From contig JADHNY010000016.1 of the NCBI GenBank assembly GCA_016779265.1, positions 1 through 50,852 of the forward strand: a stretch of DNA of 50,852 nt, written 5' to 3'. The stretch is from Pirellulales bacterium (GTDB lineage Bacteria > Planctomycetota > Planctomycetia > Pirellulales > UBA1268). The notes below the pieces were generated by a model. That model saw only the letters and a program-made list of their open reading frames with translations. It did not search any database and was not told the origin of the DNA. The position numbers and the translations under genes are program-made. The stretch's first letter is position 1. Every line of letters begins with the position of its first letter. This document shows positions 17,297 to 25,684 of the stretch, in pieces.

Positions 17297-17755
17297 ATGC
17301 CAGTTCATTCCGCCAAAGATGGGACGAGCGACCTGTTGAGCCGCTTGATGCAGCTGCTTGGGCCATCGCTCGCTCTGTTTGTTGACGATTCTGGAATCTG
17401 GTCACGGCCCGGAGCTGAGGAGATCAAACTTGCGATCGCCGATCTCTGCACTGATCTGCGGAGTCTTTTTGAGCGGGCGGGCACGTTGTTGGATGCCGAA
17501 GACATTCCGGCACCCCAGGTTGAGTATCCCATCCGCTACACGGCGTTGCATGACGTGAATCTCAGCTACCTGTTGCCTCAGGTGCAGCTCGAGACACGCA
17601 ACCAGATTGCGACGGTGGAATCCTGGGGTGACCGAACTGGGGATCTCGGAGACCTACTCCGCGAGGTCCAGAGCACGCTCAAGACCCACCTCGATGCGGT
17701 TGATCAGCTGGCAGCCAAGCTGGCTGCAGCGAACAAGCCTGCGGCTGCGTCCTAA
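17297..17755 (+). CDS. Hypothetical protein downstream of nuoN
   Basis: A 152-residue soluble, mainly helical protein that I do not recognise. It has no signal peptide, membrane segment or Cys pair. A central PAPQVEYPIRYTALHDVNL stretch is followed by a C-terminal helix ending in an Ala-rich tail. ATG 17297 has GGGAG ~12 nt upstream; a GTG at 17279 is the alternative start. It is co-directional with nuoN (68 nt away) and tatD (49 nt), so it may be transcribed with either. The continuous frame and normal codon use support a real gene. Confidence 0.65.
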   Translation: MPVHSAKDGTSDLLSRLMQLLGPSLALFVDDSGIWSRPGAEEIKLAIADLCTDLRSLFERAGTLLDAEDIPAPQVEYPIRYTALHDVNLSYLLPQVQLETRNQIATVESWGDRTGDLGDLLREVQSTLKTHLDAVDQLAAKLAAANKPAAAS

Positions 17756-17804
17756 ACCGTTTTTCTGCTGCCGATTCTTCGCCTCCCTCGCGGCCGTTTT
17801 CTCG

Positions 17805-18578
17805 ATGCAGTTCTTTGACAGCCACTGCCATCTGGATCCCATGCGGTATGGGGAAGACCTGCCAGCTGTCCTCCAGCGGGCTCGTGCAGCGGGCGTCCAG
17901 TTTCTGAACGTGATCGGCACTCGTGCGGCGGACAGCGTGTCTGCAGCGATGCTCGCTGAGAAAGAAGAGGGCGTTACCGCTGCTGCCGGCATCCATCCAA
18001 ATGATGCTGCTGATGCGGATGACGACGAGTGGGACGCGGTGGTGCGACTTGTCGAATCGGGGCGGGTGCAGTCGGTCGGTGAAACAGGACTCGACTGGTA
18101 TCGCGATTCAGCGCCACCAGAGCGGCAACGCGAGTTCTTCGACCGTCATATACGTTTGGCACAGCGGGTGGGACTTCCGCTGGTGATCCACACGCGTGAA
18201 AGCACAGACGATGTGCTGGCCATGCTCCGTGAGGCGATGCAGCGAGGGCCTCTGACGGCGGTTCTTCATTCATTTACCGGAACCGCGGAGCAGGCGGCTG
18301 AGGCTGTGGCGCTCGGGTGCTTTCTCGGCTTTGCAGGTATGGCCACCTTCCGTTCTGGGGGACCCGTTCGTGACGTGGCTGTCAGCGTGCCGCTCGACCG
18401 ACTCCTCGTCGAGACAGACAGCCCGTTTCTTTCGCCAGAGCCCCTTCGAGGCCGACGAAATGAGCCAGCACACGTGGTGCACACGGCTCGGTGCCTTGCG
18501 CTCGCTCGAGGCGAGACGCTTGAGGAGCTCGCCGCGGCGACCACGGCCAATGCACAACGACTATTCTGCCGCTCATAA
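17805..18578 (+). CDS. tatD: TatD-family metal-dependent deoxyribonuclease
   Basis: A 257-residue cytoplasmic nuclease of the amidohydrolase superfamily. Metal ligands are visible: FDSHCHLD (HxH) at residues 4-11, GETGLDWYRDSAPP with the Glu near 90, VIHTRES and VLHSFTG with His residues, and VETDSPF with the final Asp. The start is ATG 17805, directly before the conserved motif; an in-frame extension of 66 codons overlaps the upstream gene in another frame and is rejected. No good Shine-Dalgarno is seen. The family acts in DNA repair and quality control. Confidence 0.93.
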   Translation: MQFFDSHCHLDPMRYGEDLPAVLQRARAAGVQFLNVIGTRAADSVSAAMLAEKEEGVTAAAGIHPNDAADADDDEWDAVVRLVESGRVQSVGETGLDWYRDSAPPERQREFFDRHIRLAQRVGLPLVIHTRESTDDVLAMLREAMQRGPLTAVLHSFTGTAEQAAEAVALGCFLGFAGMATFRSGGPVRDVAVSVPLDRLLVETDSPFLSPEPLRGRRNEPAHVVHTARCLALARGETLEELAAATTANAQRLFCRS

Positions 18579-18702
18579 TCTCGGTCGGCCGGCTGCAGTG
18601 GGGGAAATCGGTGGAATTGGCAGCCGTCACTCATCGGAAAAATCTGGTAGTGTAAAGCCTTCTGGCCTGCTTTGGCGTAGGCCGCTTCCTGCACTCTGAC
18701 GG

Positions 18703-19068
18703 ATGGTGTCGATGACGACTTTTCGCAAGCTCAACGTCTCCCGGGTCAAAGACGTCGACGTTGTGATCTTCAAGGACAGCAAGATTCTCGACGAGGAACT
18801 GCTCGACGAACTGCGAACCGAACTGCTGGCGGTTGTTGGAAATCGGCCTGCACCTGATGTGTTGCTCGACTTCTCCAACGTCGAGTTTATGTCGAGTGCC
18901 ATGCTCGGTCTTCTCGGTGTTGTGCATCGCAAGATGAAGAAGGCCGACGGCCGACTGAAGATGTGCTCGATCCGCCCAGAGATCTTTACGGTCTTTAAGC
19001 TGACCAACCTCGACAAGCTCTTCAGCATCACCGCAGATGCCGGTGAGGCGATGAAGGCCTTTGAGTAG
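18703..19068 (+). CDS. STAS-domain anti-sigma factor antagonist
   Basis: A 121-residue single STAS domain of the SpoIIAA/RsbV type. DVLLDFSNVEFMSSAMLGLLG near 52-72 holds the regulatory serine, most likely Ser65, in the place of the phosphorylated Ser of SpoIIAA. In known systems an RsbW-type kinase phosphorylates this residue and a PP2C phosphatase reverses it. Such a phosphatase is encoded next, 51 nt downstream. No kinase or sigma factor gene is nearby. A start at 18712 is equally possible, since neither ATG has a clear ribosome site. Confidence 0.9.
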   Translation: MVSMTTFRKLNVSRVKDVDVVIFKDSKILDEELLDELRTELLAVVGNRPAPDVLLDFSNVEFMSSAMLGLLGVVHRKMKKADGRLKMCSIRPEIFTVFKLTNLDKLFSITADAGEAMKAFE

Positions 19069-19119
19069 GCCGCCGGTTGTAGGTGAGCAGCGAGCAGGTC
19101 TTGGCGGGAAGGAGCCGAC

Positions 19120-20508
19120 ATGAACGCGGTCGACATCGTCGTCGCTGAAGACAGCCGCATCCAGGCCCGGATGCTTCAGAAGGTCTTGGTGGATGCGGGC
19201 CATTCGGTGCGGCTCGCTGAGCATGGCGGGGTCGCCCTCGAAATGGTTCGCGAGCGGCGGCCCGATGTGATCATCTCCGACATTGAGATGCCGGAGATGG
19301 ATGGCTACACCTTCTGTAAGGCGGTGAAGTCTGATCCGGAACTGCGTTCAGTTCCGCTGATTCTGCTCTCCACGCTGTCCGATCCCGTGGACATCATCCG
19401 CGGACTCGACGCGGGGGCCGACAACTACGTCACGAAGCCCTACGACCCCGGCTATCTGCTCGCCAGAATGGGCGACCTGCTCGCCACACCTTTGGAGCTA
19501 GATTCCGCCGGCGCGGCAACGCTTGATGTCACGCTCGCCGGGCAGACTTTTCAGGTGAAAGCTGGGCGACAGCAGGTGCTGAATCTGCTCGTCTCGACGT
19601 TTGAAAACGCGGTGACCAAGAACCAGGAGTTGGTGGTCGCCAATCGCGATCTGTCATTGGCTCGTGACGAACTGCAGCGATCAAACCAGGAGCTGACGAC
19701 CCTCAACGAGAAGATCTCGCGAATCAATAAGCAGATGACGAGAGATCTCGAAGCTGCGGCTCGTGTGCAACAGTCGCTGCTGCCTGACGACGAAGTGAAG
19801 GTGCCGCAGGTAGAACTGGCGTGGCGGTATGTGCCCTGCCAGAGCCTTGCCGGTGACTTTCTCAATGTGTTTCAGTTGGATGCGGAGCATCTTGGGCTGT
19901 ATGTGGTCGACGTCAGTGGGCATGGGGTGCCATCCTCATTGATGGCCGTCACGGTTGGCCGGTTTCTGTCGCCAAAGGTGTCGGACTCGTCTCTGCTCGT
20001 CCGCCCGGATGGCAACGGGGGCAGCAAGCTCGCCACGCCGTCAGAAGTCGCCTTCCAACTCAACGAACTCTTCCAGGCGGATGAGTTCTCTGGGCTCTAT
20101 TTCACCATGCTCTACGGCGTGCTGCATGTGCCCTCGGGCAGGTTGCGATATGTCTCCGCGGGACACACTCCCCTGGCCCAGGTTAGTGCTGATGGAACTG
20201 CAACGCTCCACGAGATGGCCGGCTTCCCGGTCGGTTTCGTGCCCGATGTGGAGTTTGATGAAGATGCGTTGACGCTCTCGCCGGGTGATCGGCTTTACCT
20301 CTACTCTGATGGGGTGCCGGAGGCGATGAACGCAGAGCGAGAACAGTTTGGCGATGAGGCGATGAAGGACGTGTTGTCGAAGGGACAGGGGACTGCTCTC
20401 GATGGCACCGTTGCCGCCCTGCTTTCGGCGGTGGAAACATGGTGCGTCCCCAATGGTCCACTCGACGACGTCTCGATTCTTGGCTTGGAGTGGGGCGGCC
20501 CCGGTTAG
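19120..20508 (+). CDS. Response regulator with PP2C (SpoIIE-type) phosphatase output
   Basis: A 462-residue fusion. Receiver domain at 1-120 (acidic pocket at 10-11, phosphoacceptor Asp54 in IISDIEMPEMDG, Lys106 in VTKPYD). A coiled-coil linker follows at about 165-210, with an AARVQQSLLP motif typical of RsbU-like proteins. The PP2C domain spans ~225-460, with metal residues in SLAGDF, VDVSGHGVPSS, LYSDGVPEAM and GPLDDVSIL. AAGGAG is well placed before the ATG. Its expected substrate is the phosphorylated STAS protein encoded just upstream. It has no kinase domain. It ends 28 nt from the cheR stop of cluster 1, tail to tail. Confidence 0.93.
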   Translation: MNAVDIVVAEDSRIQARMLQKVLVDAGHSVRLAEHGGVALEMVRERRPDVIISDIEMPEMDGYTFCKAVKSDPELRSVPLILLSTLSDPVDIIRGLDAGADNYVTKPYDPGYLLARMGDLLATPLELDSAGAATLDVTLAGQTFQVKAGRQQVLNLLVSTFENAVTKNQELVVANRDLSLARDELQRSNQELTTLNEKISRINKQMTRDLEAAARVQQSLLPDDEVKVPQVELAWRYVPCQSLAGDFLNVFQLDAEHLGLYVVDVSGHGVPSSLMAVTVGRFLSPKVSDSSLLVRPDGNGGSKLATPSEVAFQLNELFQADEFSGLYFTMLYGVLHVPSGRLRYVSAGHTPLAQVSADGTATLHEMAGFPVGFVPDVEFDEDALTLSPGDRLYLYSDGVPEAMNAEREQFGDEAMKDVLSKGQGTALDGTVAALLSAVETWCVPNGPLDDVSILGLEWGGPG

Positions 20509-20535
20509 GGCTGCTGTGGCTGCTGCTGCTGCCGT

Positions 20536-21375
20536 TCATGCGGCTCTGGTGGGAGTCTTGAGCGGGATGTAATAGCTACAGCCGGTCCCCGATTTCCTCT
20601 CGTAGCCAATGTCCATGCCGAGCATTGTCTCGGCGCCGCCGAGGAACAGGCCGCCGTCGGACCGAAGCGTCTGCTTCATTCTGGTGAGGACATCGATGCG
20701 GGTGGGAACGTCAAAGTAGAGCAAGACGTTTCGCAGCAGAATTAGATCGCAGGGGGGCATGGTCTGCCACGGCTGTGTCAGATTGAGCTGCCGAAACTCC
20801 ACGAGTGATCGGCAGTTTTGAGCAATACTCCAGCGACCTTGGAGTGGGCGAAAGTATTTGTTTCGCAACACAGGCGTGAGCCCGCGGGAAGTCTCAAGTT
20901 CGCTGTAGAGCCCCTCGCGGGCGCGGCTCAGGGCTATCTGCGACAGATCGGACGCAATGATCCGAACTCGCCAGCCGGAGAGGATCGTGGGAAACCGTTC
21001 GTGGAGCAGCATGGCCAGGCTGTAAGGCTCTTGGCCGGTGGAGCAGGCTGCTGACCAGATCACGAGCTGCTTCATGACGCCACGGCGTTTGATGACCTCC
21101 GGCAGCATACGAGCGATTGTTTCGAAAGGCGCTTTGTCGCGAAAGAATGAGGTCTCGTGGGTCATCATCGCGCAGACAACTTCGTCGACCAGGTGTGGAT
21201 CACTGGTGTTGCGAAGGAGTGTGACGAGAGCATCGATGTCATCCAGACCCCGCTGCCGTGCTACCGGTCTCAGGCGTGCCTCCACGAGGTACTGCTTCGA
21301 CTCATCAAGTGAAACACCCGAGACGCGTTTGAGGAGAGTTCGCAGAAAGGCAAACTGCGGCGAACTGATCTTCAT
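20536..21375 (-). CDS. cheR: Chemotaxis protein methyltransferase CheR
   Basis: A 279-residue enzyme that methylates receptor glutamates with S-adenosylmethionine. An N-terminal helical domain (1-75) contains MMTHETSFFRD near 70-80. The SAM-binding WSAACSTGQEPYSLAM lies near 108, and LRNVLLYFD near 215 is the family motif. No TPR repeats are fused, unlike the CheR of cluster 2. It is last in the operon cheA-cheW-mcp-cheB-cheR, 26 nt after cheB, with GAGGA upstream. Confidence 0.95.
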   Translation of the reverse strand: MKISSPQFAFLRTLLKRVSGVSLDESKQYLVEARLRPVARQRGLDDIDALVTLLRNTSDPHLVDEVVCAMMTHETSFFRDKAPFETIARMLPEVIKRRGVMKQLVIWSAACSTGQEPYSLAMLLHERFPTILSGWRVRIIASDLSQIALSRAREGLYSELETSRGLTPVLRNKYFRPLQGRWSIAQNCRSLVEFRQLNLTQPWQTMPPCDLILLRNVLLYFDVPTRIDVLTRMKQTLRSDGGLFLGGAETMLGMDIGYERKSGTGCSYYIPLKTPTRAA

Positions 21376-21401
21376 GCGGTGTCCTCGAGCGAGTGATGGG
21401 G

Positions 21402-22841
21402 TCAGCGACTTGTGTGACGACGGAGCCGCAGGCCGACTTCAGTCCCCAGCTGTGTCAGCGGAAGCACATTCTCGGCAAGGCCCGCTCGCGCCACCTCTCC
21501 CGGCATTCCCCACACGACGCTGGTGAACTCGTCCTGCACCAGCACGGAGCCTCCAGCCTCGACAATCGATCGCGAGCCGGCAAGGCCATCCCTTCCCATG
21601 CCTGTGAGCACAACACCTAGCGTGCCGCTGCCCCAGATGGATGCTGCTGTGCGAAACAACACGTCAGCGGCAGGGCGACACGAGTTCTCGGGGGCGGCCT
21701 CTGTCAGGCGGATCCGCCCGAAGGCGCCGTCTTTAACCACCTCCATATGCTTGCCGCCGGGTGCCAGAAGGAGATCACCGGCGGCGAGGATCTGACCATC
21801 CACCGCTTCCCGCACAGCACACCCCACCAGCCGAGTCAGCCGTTCGGCGAGCTGTGTGGTAAAGAACGCTGGCATGTGCTGCACGATGAGAATCGGAACG
21901 GATGCGTGGGGTGCGAAGAGGGGGAGAACCTCAGCCAAGGCAGTCGGTCCTCCTGTTGATACGCCGATGACTACACCGGTCACTCGAGATGAGGGCCGCG
22001 GACGAAGTGGCGTTACCTTTGTGGGGACTGATCCTGCTGGAGCAGAGGGCCGTGTGCGGCCGACTAGAGCTTTGATGCGGTCAGCCAGATCCTGACGAAT
22101 CCGCTTGGCCACTTCATCTGGGCCACCAGTCGGTTTGGTGACGTAGTCATTTGCCCCGGCCAGCAGTGCGTCGAGTGTGGCACGAGCCCCCTTCTCCGTC
22201 AGACTGGAGAACATGATCACTGGCAGTCGTGGGTGCAGTCGACGGATCTCGCGGAGGGCGGTGATGCCGTCCATGACTGGCATCTCGACATCCAGCACCA
22301 CAAGATCGGGCGGCTGGCGACGGACTGTTTCCACACCCGCCTTGCCATCTTCCGCTTTGGCAACGACCTCAATAGCCGGGTCCTCCGAGAGGATCTTCGA
22401 GAGGAGGTTGCGGACAGTTGTGGAGTCGTCAACGACGAGGACACGCGTGGCTGCCGCCGACTCAGTCTTTACCTGGGCTGTGAAGCCAAGCGAGGCCAGC
22501 TCGCGCGAAAGGGCGGCTGTCGTGAAGGGTTTGGCGAGATAGCCGTCGGCACCTGCCTGACCGGCCTCGGCGACCCTCTGGGGATCATTCTCCGTGGAGA
22601 TCACCAGGAGTTTGCAGGAGCGGTATCGCGAGTCTGCCCTCAGACGCCGAAGCAGTTCCAGACCGTCCAGCACCGGCATATGCAAGTCGACGGTCACAAG
22701 GTCAGGACGATCGCTTGCGGCGAGCGTCTCAAGTGCCTCCTGGCCGTTGGTCGCTTCCTGGCATTCGAACCCCAGTGATCGAAGCACACTGGTGATGATG
22801 CTGCGAATCGGTCTCGAATCATCGACGACAAGTGCCCGCAC
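21402..22841 (-). CDS. cheB: CheB methylesterase with two receiver domains
   Basis: A 479-residue protein with domain order REC (1-118), REC (132-255), CheB catalytic domain (about 285-475). REC1 has the phosphoacceptor Asp in TVDLHMPVLDG and REC2 in VLDVEMPVMDG. The esterase triad is Ser in IGVSTGGPTAL, His in VQHMPAFFTTQLAERL and Asp in LTGMGRDGLAG. Standard CheB has one receiver; the extra N-terminal one looks like a fused CheY. The GTG start at 22841 has AGGAAGG about 8 nt upstream. It demethylates receptors and deamidates Gln. The fused receiver may act as phosphate sink or output. Confidence 0.94.
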   Translation of the reverse strand: MRALVVDDSRPIRSIITSVLRSLGFECQEATNGQEALETLAASDRPDLVTVDLHMPVLDGLELLRRLRADSRYRSCKLLVISTENDPQRVAEAGQAGADGYLAKPFTTAALSRELASLGFTAQVKTESAAATRVLVVDDSTTVRNLLSKILSEDPAIEVVAKAEDGKAGVETVRRQPPDLVVLDVEMPVMDGITALREIRRLHPRLPVIMFSSLTEKGARATLDALLAGANDYVTKPTGGPDEVAKRIRQDLADRIKALVGRTRPSAPAGSVPTKVTPLRPRPSSRVTGVVIGVSTGGPTALAEVLPLFAPHASVPILIVQHMPAFFTTQLAERLTRLVGCAVREAVDGQILAAGDLLLAPGGKHMEVVKDGAFGRIRLTEAAPENSCRPAADVLFRTAASIWGSGTLGVVLTGMGRDGLAGSRSIVEAGGSVLVQDEFTSVVWGMPGEVARAGLAENVLPLTQLGTEVGLRLRRHTSR

Positions 22842-22910
22842 GCTGGTTCCTTCCTCGGCGGAAATGATCTGCCACCGGCTGCATCGTATCGTCTGCTGCC
22901 ATCCCAGGGA

Positions 22911-25070
22911 TCAGGAACGATATTCGCTCACCAGTTTCTGCAGGCCTTGGGCCATCCGAGAGAGCTCCTGGGAGGAAACCTGTGTGTTCGACGCCCCTTC
23001 GGATGTGCTTTGGGCAGCCTGAGCGACCTGCACGATGTTCTCTGCGATTTCGGCCGTGCCGGTGGTGGCCTCGCCGATGTTGCGGCTAATTTCAGCGGTG
23101 GTCACCGACTGTTCCTCGACGGCCGCCGCAATGGTCGTCTGCAGATTGTCGATTCGCTCAATGACAGAGCCGATCTCGGAAATCGCGGTCACGGCTCGGT
23201 CGGCATCCGCCTGCATCGCTTCAATACGAGTGCCGATATCTTCTGTCGCCTTCGCTGTTTCACGGGCCAAATCCTTGACCTCGTTGGCAACCACGGCGAA
23301 GCCTTTGCCTGCCTCTCCTGCACGGGCCGCTTCGATGGTGGCGTTGAGGGCGAGCAGGTTGGTCTGTTCGGCGATCGTGGTGATCACCTTGACAACCTGG
23401 CCGATCTGCTGGCTCGACATGCCAAGGGCATTCATGGTCTGAGTTGTGGACCCGGCCATCTCGACAGCCTGACGTGCGACACGGGCGGCCTCCTGTGCAC
23501 TGCCAGCGATCTCGTGAATGCTCTGGCCAAGGTTCTCAACAGATGACGAAACACCCTTGGTGCTACCGCTCACCTGCTCAGCGGCTGCTGAGACGAGGTT
23601 TGCCTGAGCAGTGGTTTCTTCCGCAGCGGCACTCATCTGCTGACTAACGCTCGTCAGTTCTTCTGAGGCACTCGCGAGGGCATGGGTGTTGTCGACGATG
23701 CCGTTGACCAACGTTGCCTGCCGTTCAGCCTCTTTCGTGAACCGCCGGGCGATTCCGGTCGACACACCCACGACGCCAATCGTAGTGATGATGAAAATCG
23801 TCAGTGCGAAGTTGCGGAGGTTGTTGATGGGCCCAAAGACTTCGGCTTCATCGATTTCAGAAATCAGTGCCCAGCGAACTTCGCTTTCTCCCTGGCTCGA
23901 CGGATGCACGGTGATGGGGCTCCACGATGCAAGGACACGGCTTCCTCTGTAGTCGAGTCCACGGGCAGTGCCGGCTGAGTTGTGGTCAAACACCTCTTGG
24001 ACAGGCCGGCTATCGACGCGAACCTCAGGATTGATGATGGTCGTCTCGACACCGAGATCACTGAGGAATCGCGAGTCTGTACGGAAGAGACCATCAGGAC
24101 CGACCGCGTAGGTTTCGCCTGTATCTCCCATCCCGACCGTTTCCGAAATGATCTCGTTGAGCCGGTCGATCGGGAGTTGGAAGATGACGGTGCCAACGAG
24201 TTCGCGTCCGTCATAGATGGGGGAGGCGATGAAACTCGCTGGGGCCGAGTAGCTCGGCAGATATGGCCGGAAATCGGCAAACGCCACGGTGTCTTTGCGA
24301 CCACGGTTGACGGCTTCGGTGAATGCAGAGCCGATGCTACTGCTGGCAAATGCGCCGGTCCGAAGGGAGGTCGCAAAGTCCGTCTCCTTAAACACTGAGT
24401 AGACAATGTCACCACTCTCAGCATCGACGAGAAACAGGTCGTAGAGGCCAAACTTCTGCTGGATACTCCGGAAGATCGGGTGGTAGCTCGCATGCGACTG
24501 CGAGTAGCGAGAGCCGTCATCGGGGTTATCCAGGCGATCCTTGGAACCGATCGGGTTCTTGTTGCTCGCGAGATAGAGGTGCTGGAGAAGGGCGGCATCC
24601 TCATCAAGGCCGTCGACCAGATCTCGCGCGAGGGGAGGCTCCTGACCACGTTCGCGGTAGGCAGCGGCCACGTCGCCCTCGTAGAAGCCGATCAGCTGTT
24701 GCCGAGCATCGGCGACGGTCTCAGCCGTCATCTCGTCGTCTGAAGCAACTGCCGCCATCCCGCTGGTGAACTCCTTCACGGCGGCGATCGTCATCTGGTC
24801 CTCTGAGAGCACTCGGAGTTGGTCTTCGAGCGTTACGAAGTATCGCTGCACCGACTTGGCGGTGATGGTACGGACGGTTTCGAGCTGATTGAGTGCTTGT
24901 GACTCAAGTGCCGAGGAGGCTGAGCGGTAGGTGCTGATGCCCATGAAGGCCAGCGGCACAAGCGAGACCGTTAGCAGTGCCAGCAGGAGCCGGTTGGTCA
25001 GGAGGCTCTTCCAGGACGAACGGGATTCGACAGTGCTGCGGCCGAGGTCGTCGTTGGTGTTATCGAGCAC
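22911..25070 (-). CDS. Methyl-accepting chemotaxis protein with Cache-type sensor, no HAMP
   Basis: A 719-residue receptor. TM1 lies at about 28-48, a large periplasmic double-Cache-like sensor at about 50-415, and TM2 at about 420-440. The cytoplasmic signalling hairpin has its tip at [20 protein letters not shown]. The region after TM2 passes directly into the coiled coil and I see no HAMP motif. The sensor contains [20 protein letters not shown] before TM2, as in membrane-proximal Cache modules. The start is GTG 25070 with GGAG 9 nt before it. It is encoded between cheW and cheB, so it is likely the dedicated receptor of cluster 1. Its ligand is unknown. Confidence 0.93.
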   Translation of the reverse strand: MLDNTNDDLGRSTVESRSSWKSLLTNRLLLALLTVSLVPLAFMGISTYRSASSALESQALNQLETVRTITAKSVQRYFVTLEDQLRVLSEDQMTIAAVKEFTSGMAAVASDDEMTAETVADARQQLIGFYEGDVAAAYRERGQEPPLARDLVDGLDEDAALLQHLYLASNKNPIGSKDRLDNPDDGSRYSQSHASYHPIFRSIQQKFGLYDLFLVDAESGDIVYSVFKETDFATSLRTGAFASSSIGSAFTEAVNRGRKDTVAFADFRPYLPSYSAPASFIASPIYDGRELVGTVIFQLPIDRLNEIISETVGMGDTGETYAVGPDGLFRTDSRFLSDLGVETTIINPEVRVDSRPVQEVFDHNSAGTARGLDYRGSRVLASWSPITVHPSSQGESEVRWALISEIDEAEVFGPINNLRNFALTIFIITTIGVVGVSTGIARRFTKEAERQATLVNGIVDNTHALASASEELTSVSQQMSAAAEETTAQANLVSAAAEQVSGSTKGVSSSVENLGQSIHEIAGSAQEAARVARQAVEMAGSTTQTMNALGMSSQQIGQVVKVITTIAEQTNLLALNATIEAARAGEAGKGFAVVANEVKDLARETAKATEDIGTRIEAMQADADRAVTAISEIGSVIERIDNLQTTIAAAVEEQSVTTAEISRNIGEATTGTAEIAENIVQVAQAAQSTSEGASNTQVSSQELSRMAQGLQKLVSEYRS

Positions 25071-25128
25071 GATAGGGTTCTCCGGGTTCGCTTGGCAGTG
25101 CCTCCAGGCACCGACTCGCTAGGGAAGG

Positions 25129-25671
25129 CTAGGTGGACGGTGAGGTGGAAGAGGGAGGCCGTGAACGGGGGGCGGGACGCAACACCTGCCGCACGTCGAG
25201 GAGGTACATCAGGCCATCCTCGCCCGCGTAGACAGCCGTCGTCGCATCAGTTGCATCGGTGGCCTGCTGGGCTACGACGGGCTGGAAAGCAGCGATGGGA
25301 ATCTCGACCACATCAAGAATCTCATCGACAAGGAGGCTGCACCACTCGTGTGTGGCTTGGAGGACGAGATGCACGGTTGCCGGTGGGCGGGCTGGGGTGA
25401 CGGTGTCTCGCTCTCCAGCATCAGTTGTCGTAAGTCCGAGACGACGTTCCAGGTCGATCACCGGCACGATTCGGCCCCGCAGATTGAGCAGACCTGCCAA
25501 CGATTCCGGGGCCCGAGGGACTTTGTTGACCCGGCCGTCGCGGAGTACCTCTGCCACATCTGCCGCAGGCACCGCAAAGCGTCGGCCGGCGACGAGAAAG
25601 GCCGCGTAGCGACCGACTCCCTCGCCAGGGAGTGGCTGTGTTGGATCAGTGCTGTGGAGGTCTGTGGCCAT
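25129..25671 (-). CDS. cheW: CheW adaptor protein
   Basis: A 180-residue SH3-like adaptor linking receptor and CheA. FLVAGRRFAVPAADVAEVLRD near 25-45, LAGLLNLRGRIVPVIDL near 58-75 and LLVDEILDVVEIP near 113 follow the CheW pattern. The C-terminal ~20 residues are Pro/Ser-rich. It starts 13 nt after cheA, with no strong Shine-Dalgarno. CheA of this cluster already has two CheW-like modules, so the array may have unusual stoichiometry. Confidence 0.94.
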   Translation of the reverse strand: MATDLHSTDPTQPLPGEGVGRYAAFLVAGRRFAVPAADVAEVLRDGRVNKVPRAPESLAGLLNLRGRIVPVIDLERRLGLTTTDAGERDTVTPARPPATVHLVLQATHEWCSLLVDEILDVVEIPIAAFQPVVAQQATDATDATTAVYAGEDGLMYLLDVRQVLRPAPRSRPPSSTSPST

Positions 25672-25684
25672 TGATCAGCAAGAC

